Source: Chenopodium formosanum
Lineage: Eukaryota > Streptophyta > Magnoliopsida > Caryophyllales > Amaranthaceae
Assembly (NCBI GenBank): GCA_024500155.1
Contig: CM044868.1
Span: 30,229,165-30,293,164 of the forward strand
Reading direction: 5' to 3'
Length of the DNA: 64,000 bases
A model generated the notes under the pieces. That model saw nothing but the letters and a program-made list of their open reading frames with translations, was not told the DNA's origin and did not search any database. The position numbers and the translations under genes were made by a program. Each line of letters begins with the position of its first letter. Within the stretch, counting starts at the first letter, position 1. This document shows, one piece after another, positions 51,712-63,292 of this stretch.

Positions 51712-52515
51712 ATGATGGAAACTGTTAGAAGACATTTCTTTGATCAAAGGCTAGTAAAATCGGATGCTATATCTGTGCGTGACTTTATAACAGACATTGT
51801 TTGGCATGCTACTGATATAAAAAGACACAGGAATATGAAATTTATGATCGAGGAACCATAGATAATCCTACTGGCCTTAGTTCACTTATCCAACACACCT
51901 AAATATAATACATTAATCCGAAAGTATAGAAATGTAATTAAACCTAATGGGTTGTGGAATATTGAAGCCTATATGCATGAAGGAAAATGGCTAGGAACCT
52001 TAACCAATTTTAAAGCAGACCTACATTTTGCCGAAGTTGACTGGAGCCGAATTCCAAGACCAATAGTTGCTGAAATTCCTCTTCGGCTTACACCTCATGA
52101 AGTCCAAAAGTTAAATAATCTAAACTATGATATGCCACCCTTACCACCTCCACGTTTGCATCTTGACTATACATCATCCGATGACTTAGAAATCCCTCAC
52201 CCAAATGAATTTGAATCCCCACCTCATACTACTGAACCCCTTGTCCCAAGAGGTCGAGTATCTAGTCCAAAACACAGTACAAACCGTAACCCTGGCCCCT
52301 ATGTTAGCCCAAACTGCAACTCTAGCTATGGCTCGTGTCGTAGCCCAACTTATAGTGAATTTTATCCCACCTTCTTGCTTGAATGTAACCAAATTCCAAC
52401 CCACATGGCTAAACCTTTAGAACCTGATTCCCCTCAACTTTCCACAGGAAACACAGGTGACGTGGCCAGAAAGATGATCCAGCAAGCTAAGACCAATAGT
52501 AGAACTTCAGAATAA
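51712..52515 (+). pseudogene. Extra ORF upstream of gag in element D
   Basis: From the ATG at 51712 one frame of 267 codons runs to the TAA at 52513-52515, with a single TAG at 51859-51861. The first 140 residues look folded (FFDQRLVKSDAISVRDFI, LLALVHLSNTPKYNTLIRKY, GLWNIEAYMHEGKW, DWSRIPRPIVAEIPLRLTP); the rest is Pro/Ser/Asn-rich and disordered. I do not recognise the family and see no catalytic or membrane motif. It lies 195 bases before the Gag ATG. Its length and composition argue against chance, but this copy is broken. Confidence 0.6.
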
Positions 52516-52710
52516 TAATTGATTGATTTCTTCCATTAATAGCAAATTGTTTTGTTTTGTAAGTCAACTAGTGGCCCTTATGAATTTCTAGTGACAAAAT
52601 GAATTAATAAGCCTATGTGGCTAAATATGGAGTTTCAATCTTTAATAAGAGTTTCATGAAATTTTCTTATATAATAAATGTGTATTATTTGTTATTTTAA
52701 GTTATTCAGG

Positions 52711-53787
52711 ATGTCTCTAAGAGCCGGAAATAGTAGACGCACTGGTTCCAAAATGAGCTCTACTCTTAGGAAGCTAACTACCATTGCTCAAAGCATGAGC
52801 CAGCTGGTGAGTCAGGGGAATCGTAGCAACGACTTAGATCAATTTGGGGAAGTTTTTAAGAGGGTATCAGCTGCAAAACCACCCACTTACCTTGGGAAGG
52901 AGGATCCTGCTAGTTTGGAGAATTGGATAAGGGAATTTGACAAGTTGTTTGATGCCATTAACTGTCCTGAAGAATTGAAGGTTAATAATGTTGTTTATTA
53001 CTTGAGGGAAGAAGGTGACCTATGGTGGAGTCAAAACCGAACTAGGCTTTTAGAAACCCCTAACTTTGGGTGGAAAGAATTGAAGAAGGCTATAAGAGAC
53101 AAGTTTTATCCCGCCTACCTGAAGAAGCAGAAATGCATGGAGTTTACCAATCTGAGGATGGGGAATATGACCATTAATGAATATTATAATAAATTTATTG
53201 AGTTGATGAGGTTTGCACCTAAGGTAGTACCCACGGAGGAGTTGAAAGCCCAAAGGTTCAAGCAAGGTTTAACCCTAAGTCTTCAGGGGAAGTTGGGAGG
53301 GGTAACCTTTGAAACACTAGATGAAGTCTATGGGAGAGCTGCCCACCTATATGGGATCCGAGGGAGAGAGTTAGAGAACTCAGCTGGAGGGAAAAAGAAG
53401 AGTGATGGGGGTTCACATGGAGTTGATAAGAGACCTAGTTTTGGGGAGAGTTTTGGGGGAAATGGGCAATTCAACAGGAGGGACAATAGGGGAAACCTTG
53501 GGAAGGGAGCTAATGGACAGGGAAATAACAATCATGGGAATGGAAATAACATCAGGCCTAAGAAAAGTTATTTTTGTAAGAGATGTGAGAAAAATCACCC
53601 AGGGAAGGACTGTGAGGGTAACCCTGTAACTTGTCGTTACTGTCAGAAACTGGGGCATCGGGAGTATGAGTGCTACACCAAGGAGAAGGATGTTAAGATG
53701 GGGAAAGTCCAAGAGACCAATAACCCACCTAAACCACCCCAGACCAATGGATTAGCTCAGAGGAATGGAACCAGTAGCGGTGCATGA
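52711..53787 (+). CDS. gag: Gag of Tekay element D
   Basis: From the ATG at 52711, 358 residues: basic Ser-rich start, gag core (PPTYLGKEDPASLENWIREF, NNVVYYLREEGDLWW, FTNLRMGNMTINEYYNKF), a Gly/Asn-rich linker, and two zinc knuckles, CKRCEKNHPGKDC and CRYCQKLGHREYEC. It stops at TGA 53785-53787, while the same frame continues into protease, as expected for a single Gag-Pol frame; the TGA probably comes from CGA. Gag could still be made as a shortened protein. Confidence 0.87.
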   Translation: MSLRAGNSRRTGSKMSSTLRKLTTIAQSMSQLVSQGNRSNDLDQFGEVFKRVSAAKPPTYLGKEDPASLENWIREFDKLFDAINCPEELKVNNVVYYLREEGDLWWSQNRTRLLETPNFGWKELKKAIRDKFYPAYLKKQKCMEFTNLRMGNMTINEYYNKFIELMRFAPKVVPTEELKAQRFKQGLTLSLQGKLGGVTFETLDEVYGRAAHLYGIRGRELENSAGGKKKSDGGSHGVDKRPSFGESFGGNGQFNRRDNRGNLGKGANGQGNNNHGNGNNIRPKKSYFCKRCEKNHPGKDCEGNPVTCRYCQKLGHREYECYTKEKDVKMGKVQETNNPPKPPQTNGLAQRNGTSSGA

Positions 53788-56700
53788 GGGGCCCCTAAGG
53801 GTCGTGTGTTTGTGATGAATCGTCGTGAGGCTGAGGCTTCCAATGATATGGTAATTGGAACTTTCCTTGTTTGTTCTTTGAATGCTAGAGTCATGTTTGA
53901 TTCGGGTGCGTCTCATTCTTTTGTTTCAAAATCTCTAGTCCAAAGATTAAAGTTAGAGAGTCCATTGTTAGTGTCTCTAGATGTTTCTATTCCAACTGGG
54001 GAAGTGAGGAATTGCTCTAAGTCACATAAAGGGGTACCTATCACCATAGCTGGAGTAGAATTTCCTTTAGATTTGATTGAGTTTGATTTGCAAGACTTAG
54101 ATGTGATTTTAGGAATGGACTGGTTGGGAAAGTATAAGGCTTACATAGATTGTGCTGCTCAGAAAGTGAAATTGTTGGCCCGGGTAATGTGACAGTGACT
54201 TATAGGAAGGAAGGGAAGAATTCAGGGATCAAAATCATTTCTGCCTTGCAGTTTCGGAATTGTGTCAGGAAGGGTTATCCAATATACATGTGTAGTGTTT
54301 AGGAAGTGGGAAGGGAGGATGAGAAGAAAAAGAGTATTCCAATAGTTGAGGAATTTCTAGATGTGTTTCCTGATGAGATACCAGGTATGCCGCCTGTAAG
54401 GGATGTTGAGTTCACCATAGAATTGCTACCAGGGACTGGACCTATATCGAAGGCTCCATATAGGATGGCTCCTGCTTAGATGAAGGAATTGAAAACGCAG
54501 TTAGATGACTTGTTGGATAAGGGATACATTCGACCTAGTTCTTCTCCATGGGGTGCTCCAGTGTTGTTTGTGAAAAAGAAGGATGGAAGTTTGAGGTTGT
54601 GCATAGATTATCGGGAGTTGAATAATGTGACAGTCAAGAATAAGTATCCTTTACCTAGAATTGATGATTTGTTTGATCAGTTGAAAGGGGCTGGAATATT
54701 TTCCAAGATAGATTTGAGGTCAGGGTACCATCAGTTGAGAATTGCAGAGCAAGACATTCCCAAGAGTGCTTTCAGGACGCGTTATGGCTATTATGAGTTC
54801 ACAGTTATGCCATTTGGGTTAACTAATGCACCTGCAGTTTTCATGGATTTGATGAACCGAATCTTTAGGCCATATTTGGATAAGTTTGTGGTGGTTTTCA
54901 TTGATGATATTTTGATCTACTCCAAGAATAGGGAGGAGCATGAAGATCATTTGAGGAAAGTATTGTCGATCCTGAGGGAGCACCAATTGTATGCTAAGCT
55001 GTCGAAGTGTGAGTTTTGGTTAGAAAAGGTAGCCTTTTGGGGGAATGTGATTTCTAGGGAAGGAATTTCAGTAGATCCCTCGAAGATCAATGCAGTGAGT
55101 GAATGGCCAACACCTAAGAATGTGTCAGATGTTCGAAGTTTCTTGGGATTGGCAGGCTATTATCAAAGATTTGTGAAGGATTTTTCGAGGATTGCGAGGC
55201 CCATGACGAATTTAATGAAGAAGGAATGTAAGTTTGTTTGGACCCAGGAGTGTGAACAAGCGTCCCAGACCTTGAAAGACAAGTTAACCTCGGCACCAGT
55301 ATTGGCTTTGCCAGATGAAAGTGGGCAATATGAGGTGTATAGTGATGCATCGAAGTTTGGATTAGGTTGTGTTTTAATGCAGAATCGAAGGGTCATTGCA
55401 TATGCTTCGAGACAATTGAAACTGCATGAGGTGAACTATCCAACCCATGACCTGAAGTTAGCTGCGATTGTGTTTGCTTTGAAAATTTGGAGACATTATC
55501 TATATGGTGCAACTTGTAAAATGTTCACAGAACATTAGAGTCTAAAGTACATTTACACTCAACAATATTTGAACTCGAGATAGAGACGATGGTTGGAATT
55601 TATGAAAGACTATAGTGTGAATATCCAATATCATGAGGGGAAAGCTAATGTGGTAGCTGATGCTTTAAGTAGGAAAACCAGTCATTTGATGATTTTGATG
55701 ATTTTACCAGACCAGTTGTGTGTAGAATTTCAGAAGATGAATTTGGAAGTGGTGGAGCATGGAGAGGTCAGTAAGATGTTAAATGCCTTGGCAGTGAAAC
55801 CTTCTATTTATGATGAGATTAGAGAAAGTCAGTTGGGCGACTCGAAGTTGAAGGCAATAAAAGAGAATATTGAGGGAGGGCAGGTTTTGGACTTTACTAT
55901 CGCAGATGAGGGAAGTATTCGATTTAAAGGGAGATGGTGTATTCCACAACATCATGAGGACATCAAACAAAGACTGATGGAGGAGGCCCATAGCTCTCCT
56001 TATTCGATGCATCCTGGAGGGGATAAGTTGTATAAGGATATGAAGAAGGTCTTTTGGTGGCCAAACATGAAGAAATAAGTATCAGAGTTTGTGGCAAAAT
56101 GCTTAACATGCCAAAAAGTGAAAATAGAGCATCGAAGGCCACAAGGAATGGTTCAATCCTTGGAAGTACCAAAGTGGAAGTGGGATTCGATCGCCATGGA
56201 TTTTGTGGGGGCATTACCAAGGACCAGGGCAGGGAATGACACTATTTGGGTCATTGTGGATCGATTGACTAAGTCCGCAACCTTTATACCTATGAAAAAC
56301 ACTTGGTCTATGGATCAGTTGGGAAGGGCATATGTGAAGTTTGTGGTGAAGTATCATGGAGTGCCTACAGATATCATTTCATATCGCGATTCGAGATTCT
56401 TGTCTAACTTTTGGAAAAGTTTGCAAAAGGCCATAAGAACAAAGCTATTGATGAGTACAACTTTTCACCCTGCAACTGATGGTCAGACTGAAAGGACCAT
56501 ACAGACCTTGGAGGACATGGTGAGAGCATGTGTATTGGAGTATCAAGGTTCGTGGGAAGACCACTTAGACTTGATTGAGTTTTCATATAATAATAGCCAT
56601 CATGCAAGCATTGGAATTGCCTCGTTTGAGGCTTTGTATGGAAGGAAATGTAGGAGCCCAGTTTGTTGGAATGACATAAGTGAAACTGTTGTACTTGGGC

Positions 56701-57245
56701 CTGAAATAATAGAGGAGACTGTTAAGCAAGTAAAGCTGATCCAAGAGAAAATCAAAGCAGCCCAAGACAGACAGAAAAGTTATGCTGATGAGAAGCGCAG
56801 AGATGTAGAGTTCCAAGTAGGAGAAAAGGTGTTGCTAAAGATATCTCCTATGAAGGGAGTAATGAGATTTGGTAAGAGGGGGAAGTTGAGCCCAAAGTAC
56901 ATTGGGCCATTTGAGATTCTTCAGAAGGTTGGGAAAGTAGCATATAAGTTGGACTTACCCAACGAGTTGGAAAGGGTGCACAATGTTTTTCATGTAAGTC
57001 AGATTCGCAAGTACATTCCTGATGTTGCACATGTGCTAGAACCAGAGACAATTGAGCTAGATGAGAGTTTGACCTATGAAGAAAGACCGGTGAGAATTTT
57101 ATATAGTAAAGTTAGAAGCACCAGAAACAAGGATGTGAAGATTGTCAAAGTTCTATGGTCGAACCATAAGGTTGAGGAAGCAACTTGGGAGGCTGAGGCA
57201 GAAATGCGTAAAAAGTACCCTAACCTTTTCATGGTGAGTGGTTAA
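53788..57245 (+). pseudogene. pol: Pol of Tekay element D: protease, RT, RNase H, integrase, chromodomain
   Basis: Domains in order: protease (MFDSGASHSFVS, about 53897), RT with FIDD at about 54901, RNase H (EVYSDASKFGLG), integrase with HHCC finger and core, the GPFEIL-type C-terminal domain, and a chromodomain (VKVLWSNHKVEEATWE) at the end. Lesions: a frameshift near 54180; stops at 54300, 54477, 55536, 55581 and 56076; and in integrase the usual SDRD motif is SYRD (Tyr codon 56382-56384), which removes the second catalytic Asp. The first Asp (MDFVGALP) and Glu (GQTERTIQ) remain. The chromodomain would direct insertion to heterochromatin. Confidence 0.9.
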
Positions 57246-57460
57246 GTTACGGGGACATAACTTCCTTTTAAGGGGGGTAGAATGCAATAGAGTTTCGCGC
57301 TTTCCTTTTATGTCTTTATTAAGTGAACCTTTTGAATCAAGTTCTTAGGTTGTGCATGAACTTACTAAATTTTAACTAACTCAAGCTAATTTAGAATATT
57401 AAATTGAGGTATTAAATGTTTCTAAGTTTCGAGACGAAACTTCTTTTAAGGGGGGTAGAC
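57246..57460 (+). other. 3' untranslated region of element D with polypurine tract
   Basis: The polypurine tract is AAGGGGGGTAG at 57448-57458, next to the 3' LTR. A near copy, TTTTAAGGGGGGTAGA, lies at about 57265-57281. Confidence 0.8.
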
Positions 57461-57650
57461 TGTAATACCTCGAAATTTTGAAAATAAATAATAAATAAAT
57501 ATTTTAATAATTTATTCAATTATTTGAAATAGGAGCCAAAATTAAATTTTGGCGTAAAAAAAATAAAGTATTTTGTACTTTAAATCAATAATAATTAATT
57601 ATTTTGGTTAGTTCATATTTTATGATATACAATTATTTAGTTTGATATTA

Positions 57651-57690
<40 letters not shown>

Positions 57691-57718
57691 ATCAAATCAT
57701 TATCTTAAATATGGTATT

Positions 57719-57761
<43 letters not shown>

Positions 57762-59330
57762 TCGTGAGTTATGAGAAGCCATACTTATCATTACTTTTTC
57801 TTTTTTCTTTTTTTTTTAACTTAAATCTCTTAATTTATCTTTCTTAACCATATTAGCATCTATCTTACTTCCATCCCTAATCCAATCCTTTCCATTGTAT
57901 TTTCCCACATGAATTAACCTAGACTAAATTTCACTCATATTCATTTAACAAACTTACATTTATCATGTTTCCATGTTAATCTCAATCCTCCTTTAACTCT
58001 ATCTTACTACCCCTTAAACACTATAAATAGACCCTCAACACTTCACAAATTCCCCACACCAAAAATCATAAATCCTCTTCTCTACTCTCTATCTCATCAC
58101 CCCTTCTTCTTACTCCATCTAGCTTAAATAAACTCTGCAACCCATAACCAAGTTGTTGCCACCAAACAACTACCTCTTCCGCCACCAACGACCACCCAAC
58201 TATACTAATAGCACTATTTTGATAAAGGTTAATATTTAGGTAGTTCATGCACAATAGAACGGTGTTTTTGGTTTTGTGTTATTTTGTTAACCTTATATTA
58301 ATTAAGGTTATTTTATTTGTGTAGGAGGAGTCTCCCGATCGTGGTCAAGTTTAGTAGTCGTACCTTTTGTTCTCGTGATCAAGGTACGTATAGGTGGCTA
58401 GATCCTTGATACAATTTTTGAATGCGTGTTTTGTATAACGTTTGTTTTAATGATTGTTTGAATAAATGTTGCGTATGAATATTTAAGTTAACAATTTTCA
58501 TGACAAGTTAAAGTATATAATTTTATGATTTGAAGGTTTGATCTCTAAATGTTGACCGATTTAATAAAAGTTGTTTGATTTATAAATCACTTGGTTTAAT
58601 TAATTTGTAGCTCATTGTGAGCTTGAGTATTTGATATTTTAATTGTCCCTCTACCCGGGACTGGTTAAGTAAGACCATGAACTTTGTATGATCTGGTCTT
58701 TCCTCGAGTAAAGTATAACTTGCTTGGGGGGTGTGCACACTTAGGTGAGGAAAATTGGTTTAGAAATATATCAAAAATTGAGAAGTTTATAAATTGAAAA
58801 TCTATTGGTTTAGAAAGCTTTTATTGATGGATATTACTACCCTTGGAAGGTTTAACTATTTTGGAAAGTTTAATTTTGGAAAATGACTCGTGACAGGTTT
58901 ACATTTAAATGGTTATTTGGAAAGCATGTTTGCCTAAAAAAAAGTATTTACATGCCTTGCACTTATACGTACTTAGCGTTTTTGCTAATCTGTTTTCCTT
59001 TTTGTTTTGGTTCGCCCTGTTTACCATTTTGGTAAGCAGTCTTGATTTCAGGTGTGAAGTTGTTCGTACGCATAATAGAGTCGGGATTGGGATCACATAG
59101 ATAGGAATTAATTTTATTTATGTATGGACAAGTTTTTATTGGTTTATTTTGAAACAGTTATTATGGTTATTCATATTATTAATAAAAGTTAGTTATTTTT
59201 CCGCTGCAATTTGAGTAATTAATTAAGCCTTACGTTTTCACGTGGCGGTAATACGCCCAAATCTATCTCTACGGTATTTGTATACGTATAAATATAGTAT
59301 TTACGTAGAGGGAGATTTGGGGGTGTTACA
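57461..59330 (+). repeat. 3' LTR of element D
   Basis: 1870 bp, TGTAATACCTCG to GGGTGTTACA, followed by TAGTC. TATA box at 58022-58029. It has longer (TA)n (57655-57687) and poly(A) (57720-57759) runs than the 5' LTR, plus scattered single-base differences. It preserves the empty MULE target site. Confidence 0.93.
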
Positions 59331-59335
59331 TAGTC
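59331..59335. repeat. Target-site duplication TAGTC, right copy (element D)
   Basis: It matches 43641-43645. Confidence 0.93.
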
Positions 59336-61248
59336 AATTTAGCCCAGTTTGATGTAAGGTTTATGACACAAAAAGCTATCAAAGGATTTGTGGTGTCAGA
59401 CTTTCTAGCGGACTTTCCAATAGAAGACTCGACGCCAATACAAGACAACGAATTTCCAGATGAAGACTTAATGGTTACTGAAGATGATACTTGGACCTTG
59501 TACTTCGATGGAGCCTCAAACCAAAAGGGATGTGGCGTTGGAGTATTACTAGTGTCACCTAAAGAAGAGCATGTCCCAATCTTCATAAAGCTTGATTTTG
59601 ACGTTACCAACAACGCTGCTGAATATGAAGCATGCGTGGTAGGCCTTGAAACGGCTTTGGCATTGGGAGTAAAAAAGTTAAGGATATTTGGAGACTCTTC
59701 ATTAATCATCAATCAAATATCTAAAACTTGGAAAGTAAGGAGTGAAAGTCTAGCCCCTTACCAAACCTATTTGGAAACTCTTACTGATCAGTTAGAGAAG
59801 GTAGAATACACATATCTACCTAGGGAAGAAAATAAATTTTCTGATGCCTTGGCAAGACAAGCCTCGATGGTTAGAATTCCCACGGAAATCGAGCAAATGC
59901 CTCTAACTATAGAGAAAAGGCACAAACCAGCATACATCCAGGCTATAGAAGATGACGAAGTAGTCCAAGACGAAGAAGAAGAAGAAGAAGAAGAAGAAGA
60001 ACCGTGGTACACGGATATACTCAATTATGTCACTAGAGGAGAATACCCTCCCCATGCTTACAAAAGAGCAAAACGAGCTTTAAAACTCTTAGCTTTCCAA
60101 TATGTACTCATAGACAACGAGCTACATAAAAGGGTACCTAAGGGTCGAGCTCTCTTATGTGTAGGAAAAAAGGATGCACAAAGAGCAATGAGAATAGTCC
60201 ACGAAGGAATCTGTGGTACTCATATAGATGGCAAAATGTTAGTCCAAAAAATAATGCGAGAAGGATATTACTGGACTACAATAAATAGGGATTTCCATCA
60301 ATATTTAAAAGGATGTCCTAAGTGCCAAATCTATGCCAATTTACAACATGTTCCTCCATCCTTGCTCTACACCTACACGTCGCCATGGCCATTCTCTACA
60401 TGGAGAATTGACATCATCGGCAAAATAACTACTTCAGGAACAAGAGGCCACGAATATATACTAGTAGCAATTTATTACTTCACAAAGTGGGTCGAAGCGC
60501 AATCATACGCCAAACTCACCGCAAAACATGTAGCACTCTTAATCGAGAGAAATATTATTGTCGATACGGAGTCCCACATGAAATGATAAGTGACAATGGA
60601 ACTCACTTTCAAGCTGAATGTGAAGAATTGTTACAAAAATATGGCATTCAACATCATCATTCTTCCCCTTATAGGCCTCAAGCAAATGGAGCAGTCAAAG
60701 CAGCCAATAAAAATCTAAAGACTATCACCGAGAAAATGACGGAAAATTATAAGGATTGGCCTAACAAACTTCACTTCGCATTGTGGCGTTACCGCACGTC
60801 AATTCGCACATCAATAGGGAATACGCCATTTTCCTTGGTTTATGGAATGGATGTCGTACAACCTGTGGAATTAGAAATTCCATCTCTACGTATCGCGTTA
60901 GAGAGCAAACTCGATGAAGTTGAATGGAGTAGGACAAGATATGAAGAGTTAATTTTACTCAATGAAAAACGACTAGAAGCTCTGCATCACACTCAGTGTT
61001 ATCAAACTCTTATGGCTAGGCATTTTAATAAGAAGGTCAAGACAAGAAACATCAAAGTAGGACACTTGGTGTTAAAAGCATTAAGGAAAAATGTTTTAGA
61101 TCCAAAGGGAAAAATTAGACCTAATTGGTCTGGACCCTACATTGTCAAAATAATCCTGTCGGGAGGTGCAGGGAAACTAACTGATATGGATGGCAATGAG
61201 TTCTCGAACATGACAAATCTTGACCAACTTAAGAAATACTGCCAATAA
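59336..61248 (+). pseudogene. pol: Second RNase H and integrase of element B
   Basis: The frame resumes with LAQFDVRFMTQKAIKG, the junction from the first RNase H. The archaeal-type RNase H is complete (YFDGAS, AAEYEA, GDSSLI, FSDALA). A (GAA)n stretch (59971-60000) encodes a Glu run. Integrase has the HHCC finger (HEGICGTH, CPKCQ), first Asp in WRIDIIGK and second Asp in SDNGTHF. The third catalytic residue is lost: QANGAVKAANKN has Lys (AAA, 60697-60699) where Glu is expected. One missing base near 60558 shifts the frame between 60586 and 60487. RT and the first RNase H that should precede this part are absent from the window. Confidence 0.88.
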
Positions 61249-61767
61249 TTACTTGAGTAGGATACTCAAGATAGCTACGTTTGGCCTGATTCCTTAAGAA
61301 AGGATACGTAGGCAACCCATTACAGGTGCGGCCACTTTATTTTTAAAAAAAATCTCGCGCCCCAGAATTAATTAAAAATTCGACAGAAGATCGGCGAAAT
61401 ACTGGCGTCGCAGAAAAAATTCTGGCGCCAGACTATGACTATCAGCGCCAGACGATGACTTCCATCGCCTGACGCCAGACTACCGTGGCCGGCGCCAGTC
61501 GCAGATAAGTGGTGCCAATTCACAGATTAAATTCTGGGATTATTTCGGTGTTTTTCGGAAAATTTTCGACTTCCGTACTCGAAAAATTTCTAGAAAATTA
61601 ATTTCTTTCGGTTTTCATTGCTTTAATAAAATAAATTTAAAGTAAATAGTTTAATTAAAAGCTGAAATTTCATTAATAAACTAAATTACATTAGATGGAA
61701 TTTAAATAAAGTAACTTTAAATAAAAAAAATAAACTAAGTCTAATAATTGGAAATTAAGCAATGATT
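61249..61767 (+). other. 3' region of element B after integrase
   Basis: No gene. It begins with a stretch containing GGATACGTAGGCAACCC, which I recall as common after integrase in Tat/Ogre elements. A GGCGCC-type cluster lies at 61400-61520. Confidence 0.6.
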
Positions 61768-63292
61768 CTAATCTTCTTTTTCTTTCCTAGCCCTTTTCCA
61801 ATTTTTTTCTGCTTGCTCCTCCTCATCCATAACCTTAGCTAGTAGGCATCCTTTAGAGGACCTACATTCAATCTTGGAGTAGATAGTTTCCCCTTCAGCT
61901 AGGACTCCATGCTTCTTTTCTACCCAAGCTTTTTTCTCTGTGGTGTCAGCTTTCCTTTTTCCCTTATCTTTTGTAGTACTTTTCTTCCTAGGCATTGCAG
62001 GTGTTTTGAATTCAATTCTTTCACCTAAATGTTCCCTAACAGGAACCACCTTTTCACTTAGACGACTCTTCGCATCAATTTTACTCTGATTTTTCTTCAA
62101 GTCCTTTGAAGGTTTCTTCAGCACCCACTTCTTCACATCATTGGATAAGGAAGGAGGAACCTTTTAGGTAATTACTTCCCATAAAGGTTTGGCGCTCCAA
62201 TAAGCATCAAATTTGTCTACTTCCTGGGAGACAGAGAACTCGTAGGGAGGACGAAGATCTCCAGAAGGAATAGTCTGAAGTAGGCAGTATTGTCTTTTTA
62301 CCCTGCAGGGATAATAATAAGTCATACGAGACAAGCTTAAAAGACGGCAGCTAGAAAGGTTGCTTGTTGACACCAACCATCCTTTCTATTTTCCACCAAG
62401 GGATGACCCACTTGATGGCAAAATTGCAGGATTCGAAGACCCTCTTCCAATCGTGGCGCCCCATCTTAGAGAAACGTTTCTTCCTCCTCATGAAACAATT
62501 CGGAGTGTACTTCTCAATATTGTCTGGAGGGCTAATTATTTCCAGCCTTTCCATTAGCCACATTTGTAAAAAAAAAATCACAATGAAAATTAATTATTAT
62601 TACTATACAAAAATATATTTTTTATTTCTGTAATTAAGAATATTATTTTTCTACCTGTAATAAAATTGGAGAGCCTCGAAAAGATGCTTTTGGATTCCTC
62701 TTCAATTCATCTAGACTAATCATAATCTCTCCAACTATCAATGGCGTTGGATTTCTCCCTGATTCAATTTGTTCTAACACGGTGGTTATAATTGATTGAC
62801 CCTCATTATTTTTACCACTAGTAAGAGAAAATTGATTAAGCATACAAAATAAGAAAGCCCTTCTTCTATAAATATGAAAAGATTCGGAGTGAGGTTTATC
62901 AAAATAATGGCGAGCAAATTATTTCAAATTAACTATGTTGCCATCTACTATCTTTGATAGATCCCTTTTTTTAAATTAAAGAAGCGTTCAAAATCCTTAT
63001 AATAATATGCATCTATTCTAGGGATTACTACAAGATCTTTTCCAGGGAAACCTAAAATAGCACCAAATTCTTCCGGCAAAGGGCTAATTTCATCATACCC
63101 TATTCTAAAGCAATGAATATCAACATCCCAATATTCTAGAGCGGTATGAATAAAATCTAAGTCAAGATTTACCCCTTTGATACCATAAATACCCCCCAAG
63201 TTAAAAACATCTAATTCTTTTCTTTCTTTGGCATTAAGAGACCGACACCATTCTTGGGTGTAGTTGGTGAAAGTCTTGGTGACTAGAGACAT
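61768..63292 (-). pseudogene. Antisense gene of element B (DUF7745 / plant-mobile-domain-like)
   Basis: A decayed gene opposite to B's sense. It starts MSLVTKTFTNYTQEWCRSL at 63292 and has motifs of the plant family I know as DUF7745-like, found in Tat elements and related to plant mobile domain proteins: FNLGGIYGIKGVNLDLDF, PLPEEFGAILGFP, GEIMISLDELKRNP, MWLMERLEIISPP, WVIPWWKIERM. Exon 1 seems to run to 62655 and donate to an exon at 62563; the acceptor is AA instead of AG. A frameshift near 62960, a stop near 62919, disruptions near 62350 and a TAA near 62164 break it. The C-terminal piece (62136-61768) is Lys/Glu-rich with a likely nuclear-localisation stretch (RKKSTTKDKGKRK). Function unknown. 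Confidence 0.72.

Larger units (their letters stand above)
43646..59330 (+). mobile_element. Tekay-type chromovirus retrotransposon D, carrying MULE E in its 5' LTR
   Basis: TGTAATACCTCG to GGTGTTACA, 5-bp duplication TAGTC, initiator-Met-type primer site, an ORF before gag, Gag, Pol and a C-terminal chromodomain. Chromodomain plus tRNA-Met primer identify the chromovirus branch; the RT/integrase resembles Tekay (Del). Without E the element would be about 9.9 kb. At least seven stops or shifts disable gag-pol although the LTRs are nearly identical. Confidence 0.92.
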
